A stretch of 64,000 nt of DNA from Bog-473 sp963726135 (GCA_963726135.1 CAVSBE010000008.1:2108001-2172000), one strand, 5' to 3'. Counted from the first letter of the stretch, positions 17,567 to 26,916 are shown. Notes: generated by a model from the sequence alone, not told the origin. Made by a program: numbers and translations.

Positions 17567-17800
17567 ATGAGCCCGGGCTCGAAGGCCAGGCGGCCGCGCA
17601 AGCCGAAGCAGAAGCTGCCGCCGGTGCCCGACTACGTCCGCTACACCGGCGGTGGCAGGCGCTACTGGCGGCTGGGCGGCCCGCTCACCCGCGACCGCGA
17701 GGCCGAGGCGCTGGCCGCGCAGCGGAAGCGACCACCGGGCCGGTTGGGGCGGCTCGTGCTGCGCGTGCTCGGCGGTGGCAGGTCGCAGTCGTCCCCGTGA
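17567..17800 (+). CDS. Small basic hypothetical protein
   Basis: A 77-residue, strongly basic protein (KARRPRKPKQK near the start, RKRPPGRLGRLVLR near the end) with a short conserved-looking core VPDYVRYTGGGRRYWRLGG. I do not recognise it. A CAGACT element six bases before ATG 17567 could be a weak leaderless promoter. It may bind nucleic acid on charge grounds alone, but that is a guess. It lies between the MFS remnant and the convergent esterase, whose stop is five bases away. Confidence 0.5.
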   Translation: MSPGSKARRPRKPKQKLPPVPDYVRYTGGGRRYWRLGGPLTRDREAEALAAQRKRPPGRLGRLVLRVLGGGRSQSSP

Positions 17801-17804
17801 TCCC

Positions 17805-18854
17805 TCAGTGGCGCAGCGGATGGGCCGCGAAGAAGGCCCACATGATCCGGTCGGCCGAGATCGCCATCGTGGTGTAGCCGACGACGGACGCAATCGACTT
17901 GGTCGCCGCGCTGCCGGGCCAAGCGTGGCCCCCGCCGTCGACGCGGTAGAGCTCCACGTCGTTGCCCTGCGGGCAGGAGTAGCTGATGAGCGTCACGCCG
18001 CTCGCGACACTCCGGTTGGTGGGCCCGGACGTGCAGCCGTTTCGCTTGGCCCACGCTGCAGTGTTGGCCGGGATCGTGGATCCCTTGAACTTGGCCGCCT
18101 TCTTGCCGAGGGCCTGGCCGAGCGTGCGCTGCGACCCGTCGGCAGCCGGCAATTTCAGGGCGGCCGGTCCGACGCCACCGTTGTAGGGCACGAACGGGTC
18201 GGCGGTGCCATGGAAGGCGACGACCGGCACGGGGCGCGAGGGGCGGCAACCGGCCGGGTTCTGTATCCCAGCCACCGGGGCCACGGCGGCGATCTGGCCG
18301 GCGTAGACGCACGCAAGCGTGGACGTGAGGAACGCCCCGTAGGAATAGCCGGTGACGTAGACGCGGTTGCGATCGACGCACAGGGTCGTGTCGATGGTGT
18401 GCAGGAGTCCGCCGACGAAGGCGACGTCCGTCCCGGAGAACCCGAGCTTCCAGACCTGAGCGGGTTCGGCGACCTGCGGGGTGACCGTGATGAACTGGTG
18501 CGCGACGCCGTAGGTGCCGAGCTGGGAAACCTGGACCTGGAAGGCGGCGGGCTCGCTCCATCCGTGCAGGTCGATGACCACCGGCAGCGGCATCCGGCCC
18601 GTATAGGACGGCGGGACCTCGCGCACGAAGCCGCCCTGATCACCCCCTGCGGCGAGCAGTTGGTTCGTCGTTCCGGGCGTGACCGGCTGAGCGAGGGCGC
18701 AACCCGCCGAGGGCCGGGCCGCGACAGTCGAGGCACCCGAGGCGGCAGCCTCGGCGCCGTGGGGGACCAGGGGGGCGATCGCGCTCAGCCCTGCGAGCAC
18801 GCTGGCGCCGAGCGCGACCAACCCGCGGGCGACCATGTGTCCAGACTGCCCCAT
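17805..18854 (-). CDS. Secreted PHB-depolymerase/feruloyl-esterase-like hydrolase
   Basis: A 349-residue exported esterase of the CE1/LpqC type. A signal peptide covers about residues 1-37, ending near PHGAEAAA. The nucleophile elbow is GYSYGAF, FHGTADPFVPY carries the probable Asp and GGGHAWPG the His, so the triad is complete. Cysteines in SAGCAL and the late SCPQG may form disulfides. It probably cleaves extracellular polyester, feruloyl or lipid esters. The ATG at 18854 follows a purine-rich GAGGGGCGATGG leader. It is convergent with the small basic gene. Confidence 0.85.
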   Translation of the reverse strand: MGQSGHMVARGLVALGASVLAGLSAIAPLVPHGAEAAASGASTVAARPSAGCALAQPVTPGTTNQLLAAGGDQGGFVREVPPSYTGRMPLPVVIDLHGWSEPAAFQVQVSQLGTYGVAHQFITVTPQVAEPAQVWKLGFSGTDVAFVGGLLHTIDTTLCVDRNRVYVTGYSYGAFLTSTLACVYAGQIAAVAPVAGIQNPAGCRPSRPVPVVAFHGTADPFVPYNGGVGPAALKLPAADGSQRTLGQALGKKAAKFKGSTIPANTAAWAKRNGCTSGPTNRSVASGVTLISYSCPQGNDVELYRVDGGGHAWPGSAATKSIASVVGYTTMAISADRIMWAFFAAHPLRH

Positions 18855-18913
18855 GCCATCGCCCCTCTTGCTCTCGGCTCGCCCCGAAAGGTAGCCGGGG
18901 AAGGGAGGGTACG

Positions 18914-20788
18914 TCAGGCGCGCCCTCCGGCAGACGAGGAGGGGCGCAGCTCGGCGATCACGGAGGGCCTCGATGCCTCGTCCAAGGCCGATTCGATCAC
19001 CTCGGTGATCTCCGCACCGACCAACTCGTCCCGTTCGAGCAACGCGTCGCGCAAGCCCTCCACGACGTCGGGGTGGGCCTCGACGATGGCCTTGGCCGCG
19101 TCACACGAACCCATCAGCAACGCATCGAGCTCTGCTCGGGCAGCCTTGTCGCCGAGCACCTTGTCGACCAGGCTCCCCTCGAAGTAGCCGCTCCCCGCCG
19201 CGGCCACGGAAATCAGGGAGTTGCCCATGCCGCAGGCCCCGATCATCTGGGCGCCGATGGTGGTGGCGGCGGCCAGGTCAGAGGCCGGGCCGGTGGAGAC
19301 CTCGTCGAACCAGTGCTCCTCGGCCACCATGCCGCCCATGGCGATCTGCAGCAGGGCGCGCAGCTCCTCGCTGCTCTTGGTGAAGCGCTCCTCGGTGTCG
19401 GAGTGCTGCAGCAACCCGAGCGAATCGCGGCGCTTGACGATGGAGAGCACGTCGAGCTGGCGGGTCTGGCCCACGAAATAGGCCACCGTCGCGTGGCCGG
19501 CCTCGTGGGTTGCGACCCGGGTCCGCTCGTCGGGCGTGTAGATGGTCTCGTCGGTCACGCCGAGCTCGACGAGCATCTTGGCCTCGGCGACGTCCGGCAT
19601 GGTCATGGCGGTACGGCCGTGGGTGAGGGCGATCACGAGCGCCTCGTCCATGAGCCGCTCCAGCGAGGCAGGTGAGTACCCGAAGGTCATGCCGGCCACC
19701 ACGTCAACAGCACCGTGCTCGTCGAGGTCGGCGGCGTGGGCCTTCTTGCCGAGGTAGTAGGCGATGATGTCGGCGCGGGCCCGGCGCCCGGGCAGCCCGA
19801 AGTAGATCGTGCGGTCGAACCGGCCCGGCCGGATCAGCGCCGGGTCGAGGTCGTCCTTGCGATTGGTGGCGCCGACGACGAGCACGTTGGCGGGCACCAC
19901 GGCCGGCTTGCTCAGCTTCCCGCCGTCGGGCAGGTAGCGGTTGAGGAGGTCGATCCAGGCCGAGGAGAAGCGCTGCCCCCGGGTCGGGTGGTCGAAGGAC
20001 TGCAGCTGAACCAGCAGCTCGTTGACGACGCCGGACACGCCTTCGGTCCCGCCGCCACTGCCCATGCCGCGCCGCGTGGCGCCGATGGCGTCGATCTCCT
20101 CGATGAAGCCGATGGCGCCACCCTCTCTGTGGGCGTACTTACGCAGCTGCTTGAAGTAGGAGCGGATCTTGCGGTTCGTCTGGCCGTAGTACATCGACTG
20201 GAAGGCCGAGGCGGAGACGAAGAGGAAGGGGACGTTGGCCTCCTTGGCCATGGCCTTGGCAACGAAGGTCTTGCCCGTGCCGGGGGGCCCCTCGAAGAGG
20301 ATGCCGCGGCGCGCCGAGCCGCCCATCTTGTCGCGGAACGTCTGGTGGGCGAGGAACAGGTTGATGGAGCGCACCACCTCGGCCTTGATGCCATCGATGC
20401 CGACGAGATCCTCCAGGCCCACCTCGGTCTCGCCGGGTCGGACGAGCGTGTGCGGCGAGCGCCCAGCCCCGACGAGCGGTATCAGCATGACCGCCCCGAG
20501 CATCAGGCAGATCAGCATGATGGGGAGCGCGCCGCCCAGCCAGTGCGGCGGGTGGACCGTCGGGAAGATGCTGTGCCCGGTCAGGCCGCGCACGACGATC
20601 CAGCCCCACACGAGTGCGCCGACGGCGACGAGGCGCCGGAGCCGGATCTGGCGGCGGCGTTCCCGGGCACGAGTCACGTCGGCGCTGCCGAGGATGGACT
20701 GCCCAACGATCCCGGCCACGGAGTCGCCGGAGTCGGCACCGGTCACGGGGCGCGGTTCGACAGGGACCATATCGGCGGGCCGACTCAT
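18914..20788 (-). CDS. FtsH-like membrane AAA+ zinc protease, divergent
   Basis: A 624-residue protein with two predicted membrane spans (about 52-70 and 84-107) and only a short loop between them, so the periplasmic domain of standard FtsH is missing. The AAA module has Walker A GPPGTGKT (about 167-174) and arginine fingers in RPGRFDR. Walker B reads FIEEID, with Glu where FIDEID has Asp. The protease domain has HEAGH (about 428-432) and the third ligand in GPASDLAAA. It is likely an active zinc protease, but the Walker B change and minimal loop set it apart from housekeeping FtsH. The upstream 130 bases form an AT-rich island that should hold its promoter. Confidence 0.85.
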   Translation of the reverse strand: MSRPADMVPVEPRPVTGADSGDSVAGIVGQSILGSADVTRARERRRQIRLRRLVAVGALVWGWIVVRGLTGHSIFPTVHPPHWLGGALPIMLICLMLGAVMLIPLVGAGRSPHTLVRPGETEVGLEDLVGIDGIKAEVVRSINLFLAHQTFRDKMGGSARRGILFEGPPGTGKTFVAKAMAKEANVPFLFVSASAFQSMYYGQTNRKIRSYFKQLRKYAHREGGAIGFIEEIDAIGATRRGMGSGGGTEGVSGVVNELLVQLQSFDHPTRGQRFSSAWIDLLNRYLPDGGKLSKPAVVPANVLVVGATNRKDDLDPALIRPGRFDRTIYFGLPGRRARADIIAYYLGKKAHAADLDEHGAVDVVAGMTFGYSPASLERLMDEALVIALTHGRTAMTMPDVAEAKMLVELGVTDETIYTPDERTRVATHEAGHATVAYFVGQTRQLDVLSIVKRRDSLGLLQHSDTEERFTKSSEELRALLQIAMGGMVAEEHWFDEVSTGPASDLAAATTIGAQMIGACGMGNSLISVAAAGSGYFEGSLVDKVLGDKAARAELDALLMGSCDAAKAIVEAHPDVVEGLRDALLERDELVGAEITEVIESALDEASRPSVIAELRPSSSAGGRA

Positions 20789-20918
20789 GATCAGACTCCG
20801 TTCACTCCCCCGAGGACTCTTTCCAATCTAGAGAATCGCACAGATCTTGTGACCTTGCGAAGGGCAAAAAGTCATATATGGCCGGAACAAAGTCACGGGT
20901 GGACGGGAGAGATCCCCC

Positions 20919-21398
20919 TCAGAAGCCGGGTTCGCGCACCCACTGGGGGAGGTGGACGAGGGTGCCGTCGGGCCGGGGGCGGGCGGTGAAGACGGCCCGC
21001 ACCGGCTCGCCGATCGCGATACCGGCGGGGTCGACGCCGTTGATGTCGCCGCCCGGACCCGTGACCAGGTTGCCGACCATGCGCAGGCTGGGCTTCTCGG
21101 CCAGCGTGACGGTGATCACCGGAAAGGGGGTGTAGGGGGCGTAGGCGGGCAGCACCGGGGGGTGCACCACGACGAAGGACCAGATGACGCCCCGGCCCGA
21201 GACGGGCACCCAGGAGCGCTCGGTCGACTGGCACTCGGGGCACATGACACGCGGCGGGAACCGCAACGCGCCGCAGTCGTCGCAAGCCTGGACCCTGAGC
21301 TCGCCCGCGGCGGTGCCCGCCCAGAACCCCTCGGACTCCTCGTCGCCCAGCGGTAAGAGGAAGGTGTCCGCTCCCGCTGGCGCCGCGTCGTTTGTCAC
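20919..21398 (-). CDS. DUF35 OB-fold/zinc-ribbon protein
   Basis: A 159-residue acyl-CoA-associated OB-fold protein. The zinc ribbon is CDDCGALRFPPRVMCPEC (about residues 39-56), and the OB-fold has GRGVIWSFVVVHPPVLPAY. The start is GTG 21398. Unlike the one at 938-1402 it has no thiolase next to it, so its partner must be elsewhere. It lies upstream of the FtsH-like gene on the same strand with a 130-base AT-rich gap, so they are probably separate transcripts. Confidence 0.82.
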   Translation of the reverse strand: MTNDAAPAGADTFLLPLGDEESEGFWAGTAAGELRVQACDDCGALRFPPRVMCPECQSTERSWVPVSGRGVIWSFVVVHPPVLPAYAPYTPFPVITVTLAEKPSLRMVGNLVTGPGGDINGVDPAGIAIGEPVRAVFTARPRPDGTLVHLPQWVREPGF

Positions 21399-21529
21399 TC
21401 GCCCAGTCTCGCCCCGGGGCGGTTGCCCGTGCCAGCGGGCGAGCTGCCGCTTTGGCGGCGGGAGGCGGGGCGGGGTTGAATGTGACGCGCCGTCAGATCC
21501 GCCGGCGAACGCCGACCAGGGAGCACCAC

Positions 21530-23003
21530 ATGGCCGAGACCAGCACGCGCGAAGAGCACCAGCTCCTCATCGGGGGCAAATGGGTCGACGCGTCCGAGGG
21601 CACCTACGAGATCGTCAACCCGGCAACCGAGACCGTCGTGGGTCTGGCCCCCAACGCGAGCGCCGCCGACGCCGACGCCGCCGCCGCCGCCGCCAAGGAG
21701 GCGCAACCGGGCTGGGCGGCCTGGTCGGCCGATGAGCGCGGTGCGCTCATGCGCGAGGCGGCGGAGGCCATCCGGGCCAAGTCGTCCGAGCTGCTGCCTC
21801 TCGTCATCGCCGAGACAGGGGCGACGGCGACGGTCGGCTCGCGCATGCAGGTTCCCGTGGCGGCCGATCGCTTCGAGCGCTACGCGCCGCGATCCGCGCG
21901 CCGTGCTCCAGACGCCGCTGCTGCCCCAGCCCGCACAGGCCACGCCGCTGGCCCCGGGCGGGATCATCGGCGGCATGGTGAACCGTCAGCCGCTCGGCGT
22001 CGTCGCCTGCATCACGTCGTACAACTTCCCCATGGTGAACATGGCCGGCAAGGTGGCGCCCGCGTTGGCGGCGGGCAATACGGTCGTCGTCAAGCCGGCG
22101 CCCCAGGACCCACTCGCCATCGTGGAGCTCGCGCGCATCCTCAACGACGTCGGATTCCCACCTGGTGTCGTGAACCTGGTCAACGGCAACGGTCCGGCCT
22201 CCTCCGCCGCCCTGGTGGAGGCCGACGAGGTGGACTGCGTCAGCTTCACGGGGTCCACCCAGGTCGGCGTCACCATCGCCGAGAAGGCGGCGCGCACCAT
22301 GAAGCGCACGCTGCTCGAGCTCGGCGGAAAGGGCGCCTGCGTCGTCCTCGACGATGCCGACGTCAAGGCGGCCGTCGGCTGCATCGGCTCGACCTGGTCC
22401 TTCCACTCGGGGCAGATCTGCACCGCACCGACACGGGCCGTGGTGCACCGCAGCCTGTTCGACCAGGTACGCGACGGCCTGGTGCAGATGGCCGGGTACC
22501 TCAAGGTGGGCGACCCCACCGACACCGCCACCATCGTGGGCCCCGTGATCTCGGCGGCGCAGCGGGCGCGCATCGAGGCGCACGTCGCCACGGCCAGGGA
22601 GGACGGCGGCGAGGTCGTGATCGGCGGCGAACGGCCGGCCGACCTGCCGACCGGATACTACGTGGCGCCCACGCTCATCAGCGGCGACAACACCATGCGC
22701 GTGGCTCGGGAGGAGATCTTCGGTCCCGTGATCACGATGATCCCCTTCGACGACGAGGAGGAGGCCATCGCCATCGCCAACGACTCGGACTTCGGGCTCT
22801 ACGACTACGTGTTCTCGAAGGACGGCGCCCGGGCCCTGCGCGTGGCCAGGCGCCTGCAGGCCGGCCACGTCGGCATCAACACAGCCCAGCGCAACCACGA
22901 CGCACCCTTCGGCGGCTTCAAGATGTCGGGGGTCGGGCGCGACGGGGGCGACTACGGGCTGCTGGCCTACACGGAGCCGCAGTCGATCATCTGGAGCTCA
23001 TAG
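21530..23003 (+). CDS. NAD-dependent aldehyde dehydrogenase, frameshifted
   Basis: Aldehyde dehydrogenase of about 491 residues after correction. The N-terminus is normal (LLIGGKWVDASEGTYEIVNP). The substrate-side motif LLELGGKGACVVLDDADV and cofactor segment SFTGSTQVG are present. At the catalytic position the protein reads HSGQICTAPTR with the Cys. The frame breaks in the GC run at 21884-21892, where two bases seem missing (or one extra). ATG 21530 follows a GGGAGCACC leader. The gene converges on and overlaps the luciferase-like gene by six bases. Motifs are complete across the break, so sequence error is plausible. Confidence 0.82.
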
Positions 23004-23864
23004 GGGCGGCGCACCGGGGGATCCGCCGTCGCCGATGAACCGCTCGGCGAACGTCCCCATCGCGTCGAGCACCTCGGCGGACCGCCGCCACGGCGACACG
23101 ATGACGCGGTCGACGCCGGACGCCGCCCAGGCTGCTGCGTCCTCCTCGGACGTGCACTGGCCGCCCACCGTGACCTCGAACGGCCGGTCGAGCCGACCTG
23201 CCTCCGCGCGGTGTCCCCGGATCGTCGCCACCGCGGCCGCGGCGGAATCGGGGGTGTGGGCCATGCCGATCCAGCCGTCGCCGAGACGACCGGCCCTGCG
23301 CAGCGCCGGCGCGGACTCGCCGCCGATGAAGATGGGGATCGGCTGCTGCACCGGCTTGGGCTCGAAGGCGACCTCGGCGAAGGGGAAGTAGGGCCCGTCG
23401 TGGGAGATCGTGGCTTCGGTCCACAACCGGCGGCAGACGCAGATCGCCTCGTCGAGCCGATCCGCCCGGGAAGCGGGGTCGATGCCGAGCGCCTCCCACT
23501 CGGAACGCAGCCACCCCGCGCCGGCGCCGATCACGGCGCGCCCGCCCGAGACCCAGTCCAGCGTGGCGAAGGCGCGGGCCGTGATGAAGGGGTGGCGCAG
23601 GCCGAGCAGGTAGACGTAGGTGCCGAGGCGGAGCGAGGTCGTGTGGGCGGCAACGAAGGACAGCAGCGAAGCCGGGTCGAAGAGCTGGGTCGTGGGCGGC
23701 ACGGGAGGGTGCTCGGCCCCGGCATGGGGCGAGCCGGCCATGGCGACGGGCAACACGAGATGCTCCGGCAGCCAGGCCGACTCGAAGCCGAGCCGGTCGG
23801 CCGTCTCGGCGGCGTCGACCCAGAGGCGTGGGTGCATGCGCCCGAAGGTGACGGCGAACTTCAC
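22998..23864 (-). CDS. Luciferase-like (LLM class) F420-dependent oxidoreductase
   Basis: A 288-residue TIM-barrel enzyme. VKFAVTFGRMHPRLWVDAAE is a typical N-terminus and fixes the start at GTG 23864. LDWVSGGRAVIGAGAGWLRSEW is the signature, and KPVQQPIPIFIGGES the cofactor-phosphate loop. TIGR-type F420 classification would need a profile search; FMN is the alternative. It overlaps the 3' end of the aldehyde dehydrogenase on the opposite strand. Substrate unknown. Confidence 0.87.
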   Translation of the reverse strand: MKFAVTFGRMHPRLWVDAAETADRLGFESAWLPEHLVLPVAMAGSPHAGAEHPPVPPTTQLFDPASLLSFVAAHTTSLRLGTYVYLLGLRHPFITARAFATLDWVSGGRAVIGAGAGWLRSEWEALGIDPASRADRLDEAICVCRRLWTEATISHDGPYFPFAEVAFEPKPVQQPIPIFIGGESAPALRRAGRLGDGWIGMAHTPDSAAAAVATIRGHRAEAGRLDRPFEVTVGGQCTSEEDAAAWAASGVDRVIVSPWRRSAEVLDAMGTFAERFIGDGGSPGAPPL

Positions 23865-23948
23865 GCGGATCCCCCGGACACGGCGGCCAAGGTATCCCAC
23901 GACTGCGGTGCCGGCTCAGATCCGTCGAGACCAGAGCCGGGCGCCGAC

Positions 23949-24470
23949 TCAGCCCATCGACCTGCCGCCATCGATGGTCTCCCGGATGATGTCGGCGTGG
24001 CCGGCGTGCTGGGAGGACTCGGCGATGATGTGCAGCAGCGCACGCCGCGCTGACCACGACGCGCCGCCTTCGAACCACGGAGCGTCGGGGAGCGGGTGGG
24101 CCAGGTCGAGCGAGGGCAACGACACGATCAGCTCGTCGGTCGAGCGGGCCGCAGCATCGTAGAGCTCGAGCAACTCCGCCACCGTCTCGTCCTCGGTCAT
24201 CTCGAAGCTGGCCTGGTGGGCGGCGAAGGCCGCCGCATCGGCCCGGCCGATCGCCGAGGTGCCCTGCGTGATGAAGTTCGTCCAGTTCTGCTCGACCCTT
24301 GTCACGTGCTTGATGATTCCCCCGAGGCACAGAGCGCTGACCGTCGGGCGCAGGCGCGCCTGCTCGTCGGACAGCCCGGTGACCGTGTGCCTCAGCAGCC
24401 CCCGATGCTCGGCCAGGGTTCCGATCAGGTCCCGGCGCTCTGCGTTGTCGAAGGTGTTCTCGTCAGCCAT
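23949..24470 (-). CDS. DinB/DUF664 family protein
   Basis: A 173-residue four-helix-bundle protein. GLSDEQARLRPTVSALCLGGIIKHV is the usual DUF664 opening, with the first metal His in IIKH, and the late HIIAESSQHAGHADIIRE supplies two more His, completing the metal triad. Members include thiol-dependent transferases (mycothiol or bacillithiol enzymes) and many of unknown role. The ATG at 24470 is seven bases downstream of a TACGGT box, so the mRNA is probably leaderless. Confidence 0.83.
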   Translation of the reverse strand: MADENTFDNAERRDLIGTLAEHRGLLRHTVTGLSDEQARLRPTVSALCLGGIIKHVTRVEQNWTNFITQGTSAIGRADAAAFAAHQASFEMTEDETVAELLELYDAAARSTDELIVSLPSLDLAHPLPDAPWFEGGASWSARRALLHIIAESSQHAGHADIIRETIDGGRSMG

Positions 24471-24477
24471 GACACCC

Positions 24478-24483
24478 ACCGTA
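24478..24483 (-). promoter_or_regulatory. Putative -10 box for the DinB-family gene
   Basis: On the minus strand TACGGT ends seven bases before ATG 24470. No Shine-Dalgarno sequence is present, which suggests a leaderless transcript. Confidence 0.4.
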
Positions 24484-24549
24484 CGCGGCCGGTGCTCGCG
24501 TCGACGAGCCGCCACACCCAGGACCGGCCCCGTGGAGTAAGAACACGTC

Positions 24550-25827
24550 GTGGACGCCTTCCCGCATACGCCGATGCCCGAAGAGGGCCTGCCCCGCCAC
24601 GAGGTCATGCAGCGGCTGATCGCCATGAAGCAGGACGACCAGGACTGGAGGGGCGGGCGTGTCTTCAGCCTGGTCTACTCGGCCGGGGACGAAGTGCACG
24701 AGCTGTTGTCCGACGCCCTCGCGCTCTACAGCGCCGAGAACGGCCTGAACGTCCTGGCCTTCCCGAGCATCGGCACCATGCAACACGACATCGTGTGCAA
24801 TACCGCCACGCTGCTGGGCGCCGACGACCCCGCCTCGGGCGGCGCGGTGGAGGGCTACCTCACCTCCGGCGGCACCGAAAGCCTCCTGCAGGCGGTGAAA
24901 ACCGCGCGCGACGTCGGACGCGAGCGCGGGATCGCCAGACCCGTCGTCGTCGCCGCCGAGAGCGCGCACGCCGCCTTCACGAAGGCGGCCGACTATTTCG
25001 ACGTCGACCTGGTCCGCGTCCCGGTCGGAGCCGACTTCCGCGCCAGCGCGGACACCCTGGCGGACGCCTGTTCCGACGACACGATCATGGTCGTGGGCTC
25101 GGCGCCGACCTACCCGCAGGGGGTGATCGACCCGATCACCGACATCGCCTCGCTCGCCAGGGAGCGGGGCATCCTGTGCCACGTCGACGCGTGCATGGGC
25201 GGGTTCCTCCTCCCATTCCTCTCCCAGCTGGGCCGGCTGGACGAACCATTCGATTTCCGCGTCCCGGGCGTGACCTCCATGTCGGCGGACGCGCACAAGT
25301 ACGGGTACGCGTCGAAGGGTGTCTCGTTGATCCTGTACCGGACCCACGAACTCGCCCGCAAGCAGCTCTTCGTGACCACCGACTGGCTGGGCGGCTTCTA
25401 CGCCTCGACGGCGATGGCCGGGACACGGCCGGCCGGGCCCGTCGCCGCCGCGTGGGCGGCCATGATGCACCTCGGCCGGAGCGGCTATCTCGAGCTGACC
25501 CGCACGGCCCACGACGCGGCGCGCCAGCTGCGCGCCGGCATCGAGTCCATCGACGGCCTCGCGCTGCGCGGCGACCCGCCGGCCACGGTCATGGCGTTCG
25601 GCGCCCGCGACGCCGAGCACATGGACATCTTCGCCGTCGGCGAGCGCCTGAGCGCCCAGGGTTGGTACCTGGACCGGCAGAACCGCCCCGACTCGCTCCA
25701 CGCCACCGTGCACGCCGGCAGCGCCGCCACGGTGCCGATGCTCGTCGATGATCTGCGGCGTGCCGTCGCCGCCGTCGGCACGACCCGGGTCGAGCGGCGC
25801 GACACGACCTACGGGCAGGGCACCTGA
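24550..25827 (+). CDS. PLP-dependent decarboxylase/aldolase, sphingosine-1-phosphate-lyase-like
   Basis: A 425-residue fold-type I PLP enzyme. The phosphate-binding segment YLTSGGTESLLQAVKTAR is near residue 100, CHVDACMGGFLLPFL holds the PLP-pyridine Asp, and MSADAHKYGYASKG the Schiff-base Lys. The overall pattern is that of sphingosine-1-phosphate lyases and their bacterial relatives rather than glutamate decarboxylases, which have a longer N-terminus. It would cleave a phosphorylated long-chain amine or decarboxylate an amino acid. The start is GTG 24550, preceded by a TAAGAA element at six bases. Confidence 0.85.
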   Translation: MDAFPHTPMPEEGLPRHEVMQRLIAMKQDDQDWRGGRVFSLVYSAGDEVHELLSDALALYSAENGLNVLAFPSIGTMQHDIVCNTATLLGADDPASGGAVEGYLTSGGTESLLQAVKTARDVGRERGIARPVVVAAESAHAAFTKAADYFDVDLVRVPVGADFRASADTLADACSDDTIMVVGSAPTYPQGVIDPITDIASLARERGILCHVDACMGGFLLPFLSQLGRLDEPFDFRVPGVTSMSADAHKYGYASKGVSLILYRTHELARKQLFVTTDWLGGFYASTAMAGTRPAGPVAAAWAAMMHLGRSGYLELTRTAHDAARQLRAGIESIDGLALRGDPPATVMAFGARDAEHMDIFAVGERLSAQGWYLDRQNRPDSLHATVHAGSAATVPMLVDDLRRAVAAVGTTRVERRDTTYGQGT

Positions 25828-25834
25828 CGGGCGA

Positions 25835-26101
25835 TCAGCCCGGCTCCATGACGATCTCGTCGACGTAGCACCAGATCCAGTCCTCGCCGGGTTGGAACGA
25901 CTGCACCAGCGGGTGACCGGACGCGTGGAAGTGCTTCGTGGCGTGCTTGTTGGGCGACGAGTCACAGCAATTCACCTCGCCGCACGACAGGCACAGGCGG
26001 AGATGCACCCAGGTGGCGCCCATGGCCATGCACGCGCCGCAGCCCTGCGGCGTCTGCGGCTCCACGTCCGCGATCTGGTCCAGATGTGTGCACTCGGCCA
26101 T
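25835..26101 (-). CDS. UBP-type (ZnF_UBP) zinc-finger protein
   Basis: An 88-residue single-domain protein. The Cys/His pattern is that of the ZnF-UBP fold: ECTHLDQI, GCGACMAMGATWVHLRLCLSCG, CCDSSPNKHATKHFHASGHP. It closes with DWIWCYVDE, the usual end of bacterial members. In eukaryotes the fold binds the ubiquitin C-terminus; in Actinobacteria the role is unknown. ATG 26101 has AGGAGG six bases upstream. It follows the mycofactocin SDR by 32 bases on the same strand and may be the last gene of the mft operon. Confidence 0.85.
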   Translation of the reverse strand: MAECTHLDQIADVEPQTPQGCGACMAMGATWVHLRLCLSCGEVNCCDSSPNKHATKHFHASGHPLVQSFQPGEDWIWCYVDEIVMEPG

Positions 26102-26115
26102 GGCGGCCTCCTGTT

Positions 26116-26137
26116 CTCTCTTACACCTCTCTCTTAC
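26116..26137. repeat. Nine-base direct repeat at the SDR/zinc-finger junction
   Basis: CTCTCTTAC occurs at 26116-26124 and again at 26129-26137. On the coding (minus) strand this is GTAAGAGAG twice, and the first copy supplies the TAA stop of the SDR. It may be a small slippage duplication. Confidence 0.5.
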
Positions 26138-26916
26138 GACGTCATGCCGCCGTCGACGGGGAGTGCCGCCCCGGTCACGGCACCCGAGTCCGGGCCGCAC
26201 AGCCACGCGATGAGCGCCGCCGGTTCGGCTGGCTCGAGCAGGCGCTCGACCAACTGGTGAGCGGCGAACTCCTCGGCGGAGGCGAGCCCGTAGACGTCGG
26301 CCGACGCATCGAGCATGGCGCCCCGGGTGGAGCCCGGGCAGACCGCGTTGGCGGTGATGCCGGTGCCGGCCAGGTCGGCCGCCAAGGACCGCATCAGGCC
26401 GATGACGGCGTGCTTGGACGCACTGTAGGCGCTCAGGCGCCGCAACCCCAGGAGGCCCGCCGCCGAAGCGACCGCGACCACCCGCCCCCGGCGCGGCGCC
26501 GGCTCACCGAGCAGCGCCGGCACGGCGGCGCTGGCGAGATGGCGCACCCCGTTGACGTTGACGTCGAAGAGGACGTCCCACTGGGCGTCGGGCGCCTCCC
26601 ACAGCGGGGGGCCGCCGCTGATCACGCCGGCCACGGCGACGGCCGCCTGCAGGCCCCCGAAATGGACGACGGCCTCCTCCACCGCGGCTCGCATGTCCGA
26701 TGGGCTGCGGACGTCGCCCACCACCGGGCGCACCGAAGCACCGTGACGGCCGGCCACCGCCTCGAGGTCGGACCGGCCGGCGAGGGGGTAGTCCAGCGCG
26801 GGATCGTCCGCGCAGCGGTCGACCGCCACCACCTGCCAGCCGGCGGACACGAGTGCGTCCACCGTCGCCGCGCCGATGCCCCGCGCCGCCCCCGTGACGA
26901 CGGCACAGGGGCTCAC
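26134..26916 (-). CDS. Mycofactocin-coupled short-chain dehydrogenase
   Basis: A 260-residue SDR. TGAARGIGAATVDALVSAGW is the cofactor loop, AVAGVISGG replaces the usual NNAG, and YSASKHAVIGLM is the active site. The C-terminus TGAALPVDGGMTS is the form found in SDRs that travel with mycofactocin genes and hold NAD(H) tightly, using mycofactocin for regeneration. The GTG start overlaps the mftE stop (GTGA), so it is translationally coupled to cofactor biosynthesis. The match to the mft-associated SDR subgroup is by eye; a profile search would settle it. Confidence 0.85.
   Translation of the reverse strand: MSPCAVVTGAARGIGAATVDALVSAGWQVVAVDRCADDPALDYPLAGRSDLEAVAGRHGASVRPVVGDVRSPSDMRAAVEEAVVHFGGLQAAVAVAGVISGGPPLWEAPDAQWDVLFDVNVNGVRHLASAAVPALLGEPAPRRGRVVAVASAAGLLGLRRLSAYSASKHAVIGLMRSLAADLAGTGITANAVCPGSTRGAMLDASADVYGLASAEEFAAHQLVERLLEPAEPAALIAWLCGPDSGAVTGAALPVDGGMTS

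Noticed and set aside
17022..17570. A 182-codon frame bridging the ABM gene and the MFS remnant
   Set aside because: It lacks any recognisable motif and is out of phase with both coding pieces.
20789..20918. AT-rich island between the DUF35 and FtsH-like genes as an attachment site or origin
   Set aside because: No direct repeats, DnaA boxes or tRNA end are visible. It is best explained as the FtsH-like promoter region, though I could not fix the boxes.
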